64,000 nt of DNA from assembly GCA_902635515.1 (NCBI GenBank), contig CACPOD010000006.1:19481-83480 (forward strand), in the 5' to 3' direction. Positions 34,862 to 43,581 of the stretch are shown piece by piece. The notes under the pieces are model-generated. The model was not told the DNA's origin and searched no databases. It worked only from the letters and a program-made list of their open reading frames with translations. The first letter of the stretch is position 1; the number at the start of each line of letters is the position of its first letter. The stretch is from an uncultured Pelagibacteraceae bacterium (GTDB lineage: Bacteria > Pseudomonadota > Alphaproteobacteria > Pelagibacterales > Pelagibacteraceae). Both the position numbers and the translations under genes were made by a program.

Positions 34862-35785
34862 ATGAAAACATTATATAAATCATTATTAGCTTTTGTTGCT
34901 TGGGTTATGCTTTCAGTGTCTGCTTTAGCGGTAGACGTGATCGTTGTATCTCACGGACAAGCTAACGACCCGTTTTGGTCTGTTGCTAAGAATGGTGTAG
35001 ATAAAGGATGTGCAGATATGGGAATATCTTGCAAGTACACTGCACCTGCTACTTTCGACATGGTTGAAATGGCTAAATTAATTGACAACGCAGTTTCACA
35101 AAAACCAAAAGGTATTGTGATTACTCTTCCAGATGCTGCTGCTTTAGGAAAATCTGTTAAAGCTGCTATCGCTGCTGGTATTCCAGTAATTTCAATGAAC
35201 TCTGGTTCAGATGACTTTGCTTCTCTAGGTATCAGTGCTCACGTTGGACAAACTGAGTTTGAAGCTGGTGTAGGTGGCGGACAAAAAATGAAAGCTGCTG
35301 GTGGTAAAAAAGCACTATGTGTTAACCACGAAGTTGGAAACGTTGCGCTAGACAGAAGATGTGCTGGATTCAAAAAAGGTTTTGGTGGATCTGTTGACAT
35401 CTTAGGAACTTCTAATGACCCAACAGAAATACAAAAAGCTGTTGCTGCTAAATTAGGTGGTGGATATGACACTATCCTAACTTTAGGTGCTGGTCTTGCA
35501 GGTGAAGCTGCTCTTAAAGCTTTAGAAGCTGCAGGAAAAGTTGGTTCTGTTAAACTTGGTACATTCGATATGTCACCAGGAATGTTAAAAGCTGCTGCTG
35601 CAGGTAAAGTAGAGTTTTTAATTGACCAACAACAATACCTACAAGGTTACTTACCAATAGCAATTTTTGGTCAGTACATGAGATATGGAACTATGCCAGC
35701 TGGAGTAGTTATGACTGGTCCTGGTTTCGTAACTCCTGACAATGCTGCTAAAGTAATTAAGTGGGCAGCTCAAGGTTACAGATAA
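34862..35785 (+). CDS. Sugar ABC transporter periplasmic binding protein (inositol or aldose candidate)
   Basis: A 307-aa type I periplasmic binding protein with signal peptide 1-23 (ending ALAVD). VVSHGQANDPFWSVAKNG near residue 28, GIVITLPDAAALGKSV near 82, HVGQTEFEAG and TFDMSPGML match RbsB-fold sugar binders. The extended Shine-Dalgarno (GAGAGGGAAATA) predicts strong translation. It lies directly downstream of iolG-like genes and upstream of its permease and ATPase, so myo-inositol or a related polyol is the leading guess. A terminator at 35796-35830 separates it from the permease gene. Confidence 0.88.
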   Translation: MKTLYKSLLAFVAWVMLSVSALAVDVIVVSHGQANDPFWSVAKNGVDKGCADMGISCKYTAPATFDMVEMAKLIDNAVSQKPKGIVITLPDAAALGKSVKAAIAAGIPVISMNSGSDDFASLGISAHVGQTEFEAGVGGGQKMKAAGGKKALCVNHEVGNVALDRRCAGFKKGFGGSVDILGTSNDPTEIQKAVAAKLGGGYDTILTLGAGLAGEAALKALEAAGKVGSVKLGTFDMSPGMLKAAAAGKVEFLIDQQQYLQGYLPIAIFGQYMRYGTMPAGVVMTGPGFVTPDNAAKVIKWAAQGYR

Positions 35786-35795
35786 AAAATACTTT

Positions 35796-35830
35796 AAAAG
35801 GCCTAGCTAACTTTTAGTTAGGCCTTTTTT
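35796..35830 (+). terminator. Intrinsic terminator after the second sugar-binding protein gene
   Basis: AAAAGGCCTA (35796-35805) pairs with TAGGCCTTTT (35819-35828) around a 13-nt loop and runs into six T (35825-35830). It sits 11 nt after the binding-protein stop and 21 nt before the permease ATG, so the permease and ATPase would be made by read-through. Confidence 0.85.
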
Positions 35831-35851
35831 CTAAACAAAATTCAAAACAAA

Positions 35852-36979
35852 ATGTCTGACAAAGCAAAAAGTATCGCATCCAAAAAAACTTCAGGTCAAG
35901 ACGAAAGACTTAAAGAAGTATCAAAACTAAGATTGCTTTTAAATAGACCTGAATTAGGTGCTGTTGGTGGTGCAATTTTAGTATTCATATTTTTTGGAAT
36001 AGTTGCAGGTGACACTGGAATGTTCAGTGCATATGGAACTCTTAACTTTTTAGATGTTTCTGCAAATTTAGGAATAATTGCAATTGCTGCTGCAATGCTA
36101 ATGATTGGTGGTGAATTTGATTTATCAATTGGTTCCATGATTGGTTTTGCAGGAATTTGTATAGCAATACCTGCAATTTATTGGGGTTGGCCTTTATGGG
36201 TAAGTATTATTTTTGCTTTTGCGATGGCGGTACTAGTTGGATACTTCAATGGTATCCTTGTTGTTAGAACTGGACTTCCATCTTTTATCGTAACTCTAGC
36301 AATGTTATTTATTTTAAGAGGAGCAACATTAGCAATCACAAGATTAATTACAGGAAGAACTCAAGTTCCTGGTTTAAGAGTTTTAATTGAGAATGATCCA
36401 ATCGCTTGGATGTTTGCAACTGATACATTCAAATGGTTGTTCACTTGGTTAGGTTCAATGAATTTAATCGCATTAAGAACTGATGGGACTCCATTAGCTA
36501 CCGGTATTCCTCCTTCAGTAATATGGTTTATTGCAGCTACACTTTTTGCGACATGGATATTGATGAAGACTAGATATGGTAACTGGATTTTTGCATCAGG
36601 AGGAGACAAGAACGGTGCAACAAATGTTGGTGTGCCTGTTGGAAGAGTTAAAATAAGTTTATTTATTGGAACAGCAGTTGCAGCAACTATTTTTGCAACC
36701 ATTCAAGTTTTAGATGCTGGTTCTGCAGATACTATGAGAGGAAATTTAAAAGAATTAGAAGCAATTGCAGCAGCAGTTGTTGGTGGTTGCTTATTAACCG
36801 GAGGGTATGGTTCTGCAATTGGTGCAGCTTTTGGTGCATTAATATTTGGAACTGTATCTATGGGAATATTTTACACAGATGTTGATACTGATTGGTTTAA
36901 AGTGTTTTTGGGAGCAATGATGTTAATTGCTGTAGTGTTTAATAATTACATTAGAAAACGAGTAACAGAGACAAAATAA
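35852..36979 (+). CDS. Sugar ABC transporter permease
   Basis: A 375-aa BPD_transp_2 permease with about 10 hydrophobic segments. [16 protein letters not shown] near residue 89 corresponds to the family's DLSVGS motif, and [21 protein letters not shown] near 300 is the C-terminal signature. The N-terminal ~40 residues are a charged cytoplasmic extension. It transports the sugar bound by the upstream protein. The stop overlaps the ATPase start by 1 nt (TAATG). Confidence 0.92.
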   Translation: MSDKAKSIASKKTSGQDERLKEVSKLRLLLNRPELGAVGGAILVFIFFGIVAGDTGMFSAYGTLNFLDVSANLGIIAIAAAMLMIGGEFDLSIGSMIGFAGICIAIPAIYWGWPLWVSIIFAFAMAVLVGYFNGILVVRTGLPSFIVTLAMLFILRGATLAITRLITGRTQVPGLRVLIENDPIAWMFATDTFKWLFTWLGSMNLIALRTDGTPLATGIPPSVIWFIAATLFATWILMKTRYGNWIFASGGDKNGATNVGVPVGRVKISLFIGTAVAATIFATIQVLDAGSADTMRGNLKELEAIAAAVVGGCLLTGGYGSAIGAAFGALIFGTVSMGIFYTDVDTDWFKVFLGAMMLIAVVFNNYIRKRVTETK

Positions 36980-37773
36980 TGTCAGAAAATTTGATTGAGT
37001 TTAATAACATTAGTAAGTTTTTTGGGAAAGTAATTGCTCTTAAAGATGTCACTATGAAATTAAAAAAAGGTGAGATCATGTGTTTACTTGGGGATAATGG
37101 TGCTGGAAAATCTACTTTGATTAAAACTTTAGCTGGTGTTCATAAACCTGATGAAGGTGAAATAGTAATCGAAGGTAAAAAAACTGTTTTTGACTCACCA
37201 AAAGATGCTTTGGATATGGGAATTGGAACGGTTTACCAAGACTTAGCTTTAGTTCCATTGATGAGTGTTACAAGAAACTTTTTTATGGGAAGAGAACCAT
37301 TAAAGGGACCGCCATTTTTAAAAACTTTTGATATTGAAAAAGCAAACCAAATTGCTGCAGAGAGAATGGGTCAAATTGGAATTGACGTAAGAGATCCTTC
37401 GCAAGCTGTAGGAACAATGTCTGGTGGTGAAAGACAATGTTTAGCAATATCAAGAGCTATATATTTTGGTGCAAAAGTTTTAGTTTTAGATGAACCAACT
37501 TCTGCACTTGGTGTTCATCAAGCATCAATGGTTTTAAAATACATTGTAAAAGCGGCTTCACAAGGTTTAGCTGTAATTTTAATTACACATAACGTTCATC
37601 ATGCATATCCAGTTGGAAATAGTTTTACTGTTCTAAATAGAGGTAAAAGCTTAGGAACCTTTAATAAAAAAGATATTAGCCGAGAAGAGCTATTAGGAAT
37701 GATGGCTGGTGGAGAAGAGCTAGATAAACTTGAAGTTGAATTAAAAGAGATGGATAGACTAAGTAAAAATTAG
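36979..37773 (+). CDS. Sugar ABC transporter ATPase, single-domain
   Basis: A 264-aa ATPase: Walker [10 protein letters not shown] near residue 39, signature [14 protein letters not shown] (M replaces the usual L), Walker [12 protein letters not shown] and switch His in LITHNVHHA. It has one nucleotide-binding domain like FrcA, not two like RbsA. It is translationally coupled to the permease by a 1-nt overlap. Energises sugar import with the two upstream genes. Confidence 0.93.
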   Translation: MSENLIEFNNISKFFGKVIALKDVTMKLKKGEIMCLLGDNGAGKSTLIKTLAGVHKPDEGEIVIEGKKTVFDSPKDALDMGIGTVYQDLALVPLMSVTRNFFMGREPLKGPPFLKTFDIEKANQIAAERMGQIGIDVRDPSQAVGTMSGGERQCLAISRAIYFGAKVLVLDEPTSALGVHQASMVLKYIVKAASQGLAVILITHNVHHAYPVGNSFTVLNRGKSLGTFNKKDISREELLGMMAGGEELDKLEVELKEMDRLSKN

Positions 37774-37859
37774 TTAATCATTTTCAAAACATATTAATCC
37801 TAAATCATTTTTAACAAATGCGAATTTTGTTATAATTTAAATATAAAAAAGGAGGAATA

Positions 37860-38183
37860 ATGAAGTTTGTTGTACTAGGTAAATACTCAACTCAAGGTCT
37901 TGCTGGTTTCGTTAAGAACCCTTCAGATAATAGACAAGAAGCTGCAAAAAAAATAACTGAAGCTGCTGGTGGAAAACTTATAGAAATGATGACGCTAAGA
38001 GGAGCATATGATTTCATAGCTATTATTGAAGGATCAGATTTTGAAACTATGGCAGGTATGAAGATGTTAATGCAATCAACTGGCACAATTGAAGATATGA
38101 ATATCATGGAAGCTGTTGATTTTAACAAAGCTGCAGAAAAAGCTGCAAAAGCTGCATCTTCTTATCGACCAGTTGGAAAATAA
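37860..38183 (+). CDS. GYD domain protein
   Basis: A 107-aa protein of the GYD family, named for a Gly-Tyr-Asp motif, here GAYDFIAIIEG near residue 51. MKFVVLGKYSTQGLAGF at the N-terminus and the ferredoxin-like layout are typical. Its biochemical role is unknown. A very good Shine-Dalgarno (AAAAAGGAGGAA) precedes the ATG, suggesting high translation. It stands alone, 86 nt after the ATPase gene and 71 nt before moaA. Confidence 0.85.
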   Translation: MKFVVLGKYSTQGLAGFVKNPSDNRQEAAKKITEAAGGKLIEMMTLRGAYDFIAIIEGSDFETMAGMKMLMQSTGTIEDMNIMEAVDFNKAAEKAAKAASSYRPVGK

Positions 38184-38254
38184 AACTTTAATGAAAGGTT
38201 CTAAGACTAGAAGTTAGTATTTTTTTTTATTAAGATAAAAATAATAAAAAAAAA

Positions 38255-39241
38255 ATGCTTATAGATAGTTTCGGTAGAACATTTCCATATATAAGACTTT
38301 CAATTACAGATGTTTGTAATTTTAAGTGTGGGTATTGTTTACCTAATGGTTATCAAATCGATAAAAGTGACAATAGAAAATTTCTTCATCTTGATGAAAT
38401 AAGACGTCTCGCAAAAGTTTTTTCAAAATTAGGTGTAAATAAAATAAGACTTACTGGTGGTGAACCAACAGTAAGAAATGATTTTTTTGAAATAATTAAA
38501 ATTTTAAAACATGAAGCTGGAATAAAAAAAGTTGTAATTACCACAAACGGTTATCATTTAGACAAAAAAGCAAAGATGTTAGTAGATAGTGGGATAAATG
38601 GTATTAATATTAGCATTGATAGTCTGGATAGAAATACATTCAAAAATGTTACAGGTCATGATCGATTACCAGAGATTTTAAAAGGAATTAATATCCTACA
38701 AGATTTAAATTTTGAAAATATTAAAATTAATGCAGTTCTTTTAAATGGAATAAATGCATCAGAAAAAGATTTTGAGTCTTGGGGAGAATTTATAAAAAAG
38801 AACAAAGTTGATTTTCGATATATAGAACTAATGCAAACAGGAGATAACCTAGATTATTTTAAAAAATATCATGTATCCTCAAAAATTTTTAAAGAATACT
38901 TAAATAAAAATAATTGGATTTATCAAACCTTAGGTAAAGATGCTGGGCCGTCTCTAAATTATATCAATCCAGAATACAAAGGGAAATTTGGAATTATAGC
39001 GCCCTACTCTAAAGATTTTTGTAGAAGCTGTAACAGATTAAGAATTACATCAAGAGGAGATCTTAGATTATGCCTATTTGGAAATACTGGAATAAGTATA
39101 AGACATTTATTACAAAAAGATGATCAAATTGAAGAATTACAAGATCTTATAATAGGTCAAATGAAATTTAAAAAAGAATCTCATCATTTGGAACTGGGCG
39201 AAACTGGATTAACTAAAAATTTATCTACTACGGGTGGCTAA
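38255..39241 (+). CDS. moaA: GTP 3',8-cyclase MoaA
   Basis: A 328-aa radical SAM enzyme that starts molybdenum cofactor synthesis from GTP. The first 4Fe-4S cluster is CNFKCGYC (C21, C25, C28); the second, which binds GTP, is C256, C259 and C273 in FCRSCNRLRITSRGDLRLC. RLTGGEPTVR near residue 66 is the SAM-binding GGEP motif. The essential C-terminal Gly-Gly is present. It overlaps moaC by 1 nt and begins the moaA-C-D-E-msrP-msrQ run. Confidence 0.96.
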   Translation: MLIDSFGRTFPYIRLSITDVCNFKCGYCLPNGYQIDKSDNRKFLHLDEIRRLAKVFSKLGVNKIRLTGGEPTVRNDFFEIIKILKHEAGIKKVVITTNGYHLDKKAKMLVDSGINGINISIDSLDRNTFKNVTGHDRLPEILKGINILQDLNFENIKINAVLLNGINASEKDFESWGEFIKKNKVDFRYIELMQTGDNLDYFKKYHVSSKIFKEYLNKNNWIYQTLGKDAGPSLNYINPEYKGKFGIIAPYSKDFCRSCNRLRITSRGDLRLCLFGNTGISIRHLLQKDDQIEELQDLIIGQMKFKKESHHLELGETGLTKNLSTTGG

Positions 39242-39786
39242 TGTCAAAATTAAAAATTATAAATCAAGAAGAACTTAAAGATTGGGCGAAAGAAATATTT
39301 CAAAAAAACTCTTTCAATATGGTTGATGTTTCTTCAAAAAAAGAAACTTTTAGAAGAGCACTTGCATCAGGTAAAATTTATGTTGGAAAAGAGGTTTTTG
39401 ATCTAATTAAAAATAAGAAGATGCCTAAAGGAGATCCTATTACTTTAGCTGAGGTATCAGCTGTGTTGGGTGTAAAAAAAACAAGTGAACTTATTCCTCT
39501 ATGTCACCCACTTCCAATTGACCATACGGCTACTAAAATAATTATGAATGAATTAGACAGTTCATTAGAAGTTTTTTGCGTAGTTTCTGCAGTAGCAAAA
39601 ACAGGTGTTGAAATGGAAGCTATAATGGGTGTTAACTCTGCCTTAATCACAATTTATGATTTAAGCAAAATAGTAAATCCACATCTTAAAATTGATAACG
39701 TAAAATTATTAATTAAAGAAGGTGGAAAAAGTGGATTATGGAAAAACCCTGATGGTCTTCCAGATTTTTTAAAAAATATTTTTTAA
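39241..39786 (+). CDS. moaC: Cyclic pyranopterin monophosphate synthase MoaC
   Basis: A 181-aa protein matching MoaC, which converts the MoaA product to cyclic pyranopterin monophosphate. IPLCHPLPIDH near residue 82 and VAKTGVEMEAIMGV near 118 hold the catalytic His/Lys/Glu sites. An N-terminal extension of about 20 residues precedes the usual start. It overlaps moaA and moaD by 1 nt each (TAATG), implying coupled translation. Confidence 0.95.
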   Translation: MSKLKIINQEELKDWAKEIFQKNSFNMVDVSSKKETFRRALASGKIYVGKEVFDLIKNKKMPKGDPITLAEVSAVLGVKKTSELIPLCHPLPIDHTATKIIMNELDSSLEVFCVVSAVAKTGVEMEAIMGVNSALITIYDLSKIVNPHLKIDNVKLLIKEGGKSGLWKNPDGLPDFLKNIF

Positions 39787-40055
39787 TGAAAATATCAGTT
39801 GAACTATTTGGCGCAGCTAGAGAATTTAGTACTAAATCCCATTTAGACTTTGAATTAATTGAAAATTCCTCAATAAAAGATCTTAGAAACCAAATGATAG
39901 AGTTTATTGATATAAATTTTAAAGGAAATGAAACTTTTAAAAAAATTATTAAATCATCAGCTTTTTGTTCGTCTGATGATAAAATTGTCTCAGACAATTA
40001 TAAAATAGTTAAAAAACAAAACTTTAGCATTATACCTCCAATAGGAGGCGGTTAA
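39786..40055 (+). CDS. moaD: Molybdopterin synthase sulfur carrier subunit MoaD
   Basis: An 89-aa ubiquitin-like protein ending in IPPIGGG; the C-terminal Gly-Gly becomes a thiocarboxylate that donates sulfur to molybdopterin. Start LFGAAREF matches MoaD. It overlaps moaC and moaE by 1 nt each. A MoeB-like activating enzyme is not in the window. Confidence 0.92.
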   Translation: MKISVELFGAAREFSTKSHLDFELIENSSIKDLRNQMIEFIDINFKGNETFKKIIKSSAFCSSDDKIVSDNYKIVKKQNFSIIPPIGGG

Positions 40056-40501
40056 TGCTACATTCTAAAATTATTGATGCTTCAAAAAATGAGAAGATAG
40101 AAATTTCAAAAGCAGAAAATTTTCTAAATCAATCGAAATTTGGCGCTGTAATATATTTTGTTGGGACTGTAAGAGATTTAAATGAAAATAAAACAGTTAC
40201 TGGAATTACCTATGATGCCAAAGAAAGTATGGTTATAAAAAGTTTTGAAGAAATTTATGAAGAAGCTGATAACAAGCTAAATATTAAAGAAAAAGCAGTA
40301 TTTATTGAGCATGTTAAAGGATATGTGGGTTTAAAAGAAAAAAGCATCATTATTGGTGTAGCTTGTAAACATAGAGATCAAGCTTTTGTGTTATCTAGAT
40401 ATATAATTGAAGAAATTAAAAAAAGATCTCCTATTTGGAAAAAAGAACATTATGAAAATGAGGATAGTGAGTGGTTAAAAGGAATATCTCTAAATAATTA
40501 A
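40055..40501 (+). CDS. moaE: Molybdopterin synthase catalytic subunit MoaE
   Basis: A 148-aa MoaE. GAVIYFVGTVRDLNENKTV near residue 30, the EHVKGYVGLKEKSIIIGVAC-type HRxG region (in part GYVGLKEKSIIIGV), and KKRSPIWKKEHYEN near 126 with the catalytic lysines are present. It pairs with MoaD to turn cyclic pyranopterin into molybdopterin. It is coupled to moaD by a 1-nt overlap, and msrP begins 1 nt after its stop. Confidence 0.95.
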   Translation: MLHSKIIDASKNEKIEISKAENFLNQSKFGAVIYFVGTVRDLNENKTVTGITYDAKESMVIKSFEEIYEEADNKLNIKEKAVFIEHVKGYVGLKEKSIIIGVACKHRDQAFVLSRYIIEEIKKRSPIWKKEHYENEDSEWLKGISLNN

Positions 40502-40502
40502 A

Positions 40503-41408
40503 ATGATAAAATTTAAAAATTCAGAAATTACACCAGAGAACATTTATAAAAAAAGAAGATCTTTCATTAAATCTGTAGGTCTCGGTGCAAGCACATTAGC
40601 AATGTCTAGTATACCCTTTTTAAATAAATCATTAGCAAGTGAGAGAGATAAATTAACGAGTTATAAAGACATAACGACTTATAATAATTATTATGAGTTT
40701 GGAACATCAAAGAGTGATCCTTATAGAAACTCTCAAATATTTAAAACAACTCCTTGGGATATAGCTATTGAGGGTGAAGTTGAAAAACCAATAAAATTAT
40801 CTATGGAAGAAATCTCAGAAATGTTTATTTCTGAAGAAAGAATATATCGATTAAGATGTGTTGAGGGTTGGTCTATGGTTATTCCATGGATGGGCTTTTC
40901 TTTAAGCAAATTACTATCAAAAGTAAATCCAACTAATAAAGCAAAATTTGTTGAATTTGAAAGTGTATATGACCCTGCACAAATGAAAGGTCAAAGATAC
41001 CCTGTTTTAAACTGGCCTTACAATGAAGGTTTAAGAATTGATGAAGCCATGCATCCTTTGACAACAGTTGTGACAGGTTTATATGGTAAAAAACTGCCTA
41101 ATCAAAACGGAGCACCACTAAGAATTTTTATTCCATGGAAGTATGGTTTTAAAAGTGCAAAAGCTATTGTTAAAATTAAATTTGTTGAAAACATGCCTAC
41201 CTCATCATGGATGTGGGCTTCACCTAGAGAGTATGGATTTTACTCAAATGTTAACCCTAATGTTGATCACCCAAGGTGGTCTCAAGCAACTGAAAGAATA
41301 ATAGGTGAAGGTGTTTGGGCGCCTAGAGTAAAGACCTTAATGTTTAATGGTTATGGAGATGAAGTTGCAAGTCTCTATAGCGGTATGGATTTAAAAAAAA
41401 ATTTCTAA
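40503..41408 (+). CDS. msrP: Protein-methionine-sulfoxide reductase catalytic subunit MsrP
   Basis: A 301-aa molybdoenzyme (formerly YedY). A Tat signal with KRRSFIK (twin Arg at 18-19) and a hydrophobic stretch directs folded enzyme to the periplasm. The Mo-ligating Cys is C119 in YRLRCVEGWSMVIPW, and NGAPLRIFIPWKYGFKS near 200 is the cofactor-binding block. MsrP repairs oxidised methionines in periplasmic proteins with electrons from MsrQ. Placement right behind moaE links cofactor supply to use. Confidence 0.95.
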   Translation: MIKFKNSEITPENIYKKRRSFIKSVGLGASTLAMSSIPFLNKSLASERDKLTSYKDITTYNNYYEFGTSKSDPYRNSQIFKTTPWDIAIEGEVEKPIKLSMEEISEMFISEERIYRLRCVEGWSMVIPWMGFSLSKLLSKVNPTNKAKFVEFESVYDPAQMKGQRYPVLNWPYNEGLRIDEAMHPLTTVVTGLYGKKLPNQNGAPLRIFIPWKYGFKSAKAIVKIKFVENMPTSSWMWASPREYGFYSNVNPNVDHPRWSQATERIIGEGVWAPRVKTLMFNGYGDEVASLYSGMDLKKNF

Positions 41409-41414
41409 ATTAAA

Positions 41415-41996
41415 TTGAGAAGATATTCTAAAACTCTAGTTTTTTTTCTTTCTCTTTGGCCAATCTATGTGATTTCTTATCAAATAATTTTTAATCAATT
41501 AGGTCCAGAGCCTGTTGACAGAATCATTAATCACTTTGGAGAATGGACTTTGATATTTATTCTTTTAACTCTTTCTATGACACCACTTAAACAAATCACA
41601 AAATCAGTAGAGTGGATCAAGTTTAGAAGAATGCTTGGTTTGTTTACTTTTTTTTATGCATCTATTCATATGTTAAGTTATGTTGGTCTTGATTACAGAT
41701 TTGATTTTGAGCCACTGATAAATGATGTCTTAAAAAAGAAGTTTATCTTTATAGGATTTTCAGCTTGGCTGTTGTTAATTCCACTTGCTGTAACGTCATC
41801 TGAGAGAATGGTTAGACTGTTAAAACAAAATTGGAAAAAAATTCATAGATTAATTTATATAATTGGGATTTTTGGCGTACTTCATTATATTTGGCTATCA
41901 AAAACAATATTTTTCAAACCACTTATATTTTTAATTATTTTAGTAATTCTTTTACTTTTTAGAATTAAAATTACAAGATCAGCTTCTAAAATCTGA
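41415..41996 (+). CDS. msrQ: Haem-binding membrane subunit MsrQ
   Basis: A 193-aa membrane protein with 5-6 helices of the YedZ/ferric-reductase-like family. Haem-ligand candidates are His in FYASIHMLSY near residue 79 and KIHRLIYIIGIFGVLHYIWL near 141-160. It passes quinone electrons to MsrP. Translation begins at TTG (41415), 6 nt after the msrP stop; no ATG fits. Its 3' end overlaps the convergent nucleotidyltransferase gene by 18 bp. Confidence 0.92.
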   Translation: MRRYSKTLVFFLSLWPIYVISYQIIFNQLGPEPVDRIINHFGEWTLIFILLTLSMTPLKQITKSVEWIKFRRMLGLFTFFYASIHMLSYVGLDYRFDFEPLINDVLKKKFIFIGFSAWLLLIPLAVTSSERMVRLLKQNWKKIHRLIYIIGIFGVLHYIWLSKTIFFKPLIFLIILVILLLFRIKITRSASKI

Positions 41997-42554
41997 GGCT
42001 TTATCAAAATCTTTAAAAGATTTCATACTCTTAGTTTTAATAAAATTTGTTCTATTTTTAAGCCTCTTAACCATAAATTTTGCTCCAAACTGACCTTTAA
42101 TGTTTTTAAATTTTTTTATTAAAGAACTGTCAAAACCAATAGGATTACCTACTCTATTTTTATATTTTAAAGCATGTACTAAAAATTTTTTAGAATTTAT
42201 AGATCTACAAATTTTATTTATGTCTGATTGTTTAACAAATGGCATGTCCGACTGAGCTATAATAAAGCCCTTATCATTTTTAGATATTTTTTTTAATCCT
42301 ATTTTTATAGAAGAGGCCATCCCTTTTTTGTAATTTTTGTTGTAGGTAAAAATTATTTTTTTATTTTTTTTTATTATTTTTTTTACTTCTTTGTGTTGAT
42401 GGCCAAGAACTAGGATAATTTTATTTACTTTACTTTTTGTTAATACATTTAAAGAATAATTTATTAACGGTTTATTTTTATATAGCTTAATCAGTTTATT
42501 TTCAGATTTCATTCTTTTTGATTGGCCAGCTGCAAGTAATATTGCTTTAATCAC
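41979..42554 (-). CDS. MocA/MobA-like nucleotidyltransferase (molybdopterin cytidylyltransferase candidate)
   Basis: A 191-aa nucleotidyltransferase with the NTP-binding loop LLAAGQSKRMKSENKL (6-21), QSDMPFV near residue 100 (metal Asp) and NRVGNPIGFD near 132. In molybdo-hydroxylase operons this protein (MocA) attaches CMP to molybdopterin to form MCD. It begins at GTG overlapping the XdhC stop by 4 nt, last of the cox-type operon. MobA-type GMP transfer is the alternative; the operon context favours cytidylyl transfer. Confidence 0.82.
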   Translation of the reverse strand: MIKAILLAAGQSKRMKSENKLIKLYKNKPLINYSLNVLTKSKVNKIILVLGHQHKEVKKIIKKNKKIIFTYNKNYKKGMASSIKIGLKKISKNDKGFIIAQSDMPFVKQSDINKICRSINSKKFLVHALKYKNRVGNPIGFDSSLIKKFKNIKGQFGAKFMVKRLKNRTNFIKTKSMKSFKDFDKASDFRS

Positions 42555-43231
42555 TTTTTATAAGTTTCTGATACTAATTGAGCTATAATAGATAAAGCAA
42601 TTTCTGGAGCAGATTTACCACCGAGCTTAATACCAATTGGTCCGTGAATTGAATTAATTTCATCATTAGTAAATCCAGCCTCACTTAATCTTTGACATCT
42701 ATTTTCGTGAGTTTTTTTACTGCCAAGTGCTCCAATATAATAAAATTTATTTTTTAATGCGTATTGCAAAGCAGGATCATCTATTTTTGGATCATGTGTT
42801 AAAGCTATTAAGGCTGTGCTTGAATTAGTTTCAATTTCCTCAAAAGCTTCTTTTGGCCATTTATTAATAACTTTAATATCAGGAAATCTTTGCTCGGATG
42901 CAAAATATCCTCTTGGATCTATAATGCTAATTTCAAAATTTAAACTTTTTGCAAAATCAACTAAGTATTGTGCAATATGTACAGCCCCAACGATAATTAC
43001 TTTTATTGGTTTTATATAAGTTTCAACAAATATCTCTGAATTTTCTATAACCCCGTTTTTTTTTGATTTAAAAAAATTTTCTATTTCATCAGCATATTTT
43101 GAAAATTCTCCTTTTGGAGAAGTGCCAGGTAAATAAATTTCACTATCACCATTTTCTAAATTTGTAAGAATTGCAAACTCAGTTTTTGATGATTTTTTTT
43201 TTAATATTTCTTCAAGTGTTTTAATTTTCAT
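42551..43231 (-). CDS. XdhC family C-terminal domain protein (molybdo-hydroxylase maturation)
   Basis: A 226-aa protein with the XdhC Rossmann domain: VIVGAVHIAQYLVDFAKSL near residue 72, DPRGYFASEQRFPD near 104, ALTHDPKIDDPAL near 143 and YIGALGSKKTHENRCQRL near 165. XdhC proteins sulfurate and insert the Mo cofactor into xanthine dehydrogenase/CoxL-type enzymes. The ~60-residue CoxI domain normally fused in front is a separate gene here, overlapping by 1 nt. The remaining N-terminal 65 residues are poorly conserved. Confidence 0.88.
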   Translation of the reverse strand: MKIKTLEEILKKKSSKTEFAILTNLENGDSEIYLPGTSPKGEFSKYADEIENFFKSKKNGVIENSEIFVETYIKPIKVIIVGAVHIAQYLVDFAKSLNFEISIIDPRGYFASEQRFPDIKVINKWPKEAFEEIETNSSTALIALTHDPKIDDPALQYALKNKFYYIGALGSKKTHENRCQRLSEAGFTNDEINSIHGPIGIKLGGKSAPEIALSIIAQLVSETYKK

Positions 43232-43560
43232 TAGTGTATCTGCTCAATATATACTGCAATTTCTCCTCCACATGCCAGACCCACTTCCCACGCACTCTCA
43301 TTCGAAACTTTAAATTCTATTTTTTTACAAGGCTTGTTGTCTTTAATTAACGATAGACACTCACTTACAACTGCAGACTCCACACATCCACCAGAAACTG
43401 ATCCTGAAAAATCTCCTTTTTCGTTCACAATCATTCTACTACCAACTTGTCTAGGTGATGATCCCCAGGTTTGAATTACAGTTGCTAAAACTACTTTTTG
43501 ATTAGCTTTGATCCAATCTTTAGCTTCGTCTAATATTTTCTCATCAAATGAATTTTTCAT
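43231..43560 (-). CDS. XdhC/CoxI N-terminal domain protein
   Basis: A 109-aa protein that is only the XdhC_CoxI domain: VLATVIQTWGSSPRQVGSRM near residue 24, GSVSGGCVESAVV near 53 and the GLACGGEIAVYIE C-terminus. The conserved Cys (GGCVE) is implicated in cofactor sulfuration. It is coupled to the C-terminal half by a 1-nt overlap, making a split XdhC. It lies 21 nt downstream of coxM. Confidence 0.88.
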   Translation of the reverse strand: MKNSFDEKILDEAKDWIKANQKVVLATVIQTWGSSPRQVGSRMIVNEKGDFSGSVSGGCVESAVVSECLSLIKDNKPCKKIEFKVSNESAWEVGLACGGEIAVYIEQIH

Positions 43561-43581
43561 CTGATAAAATATAGTTTTTAA

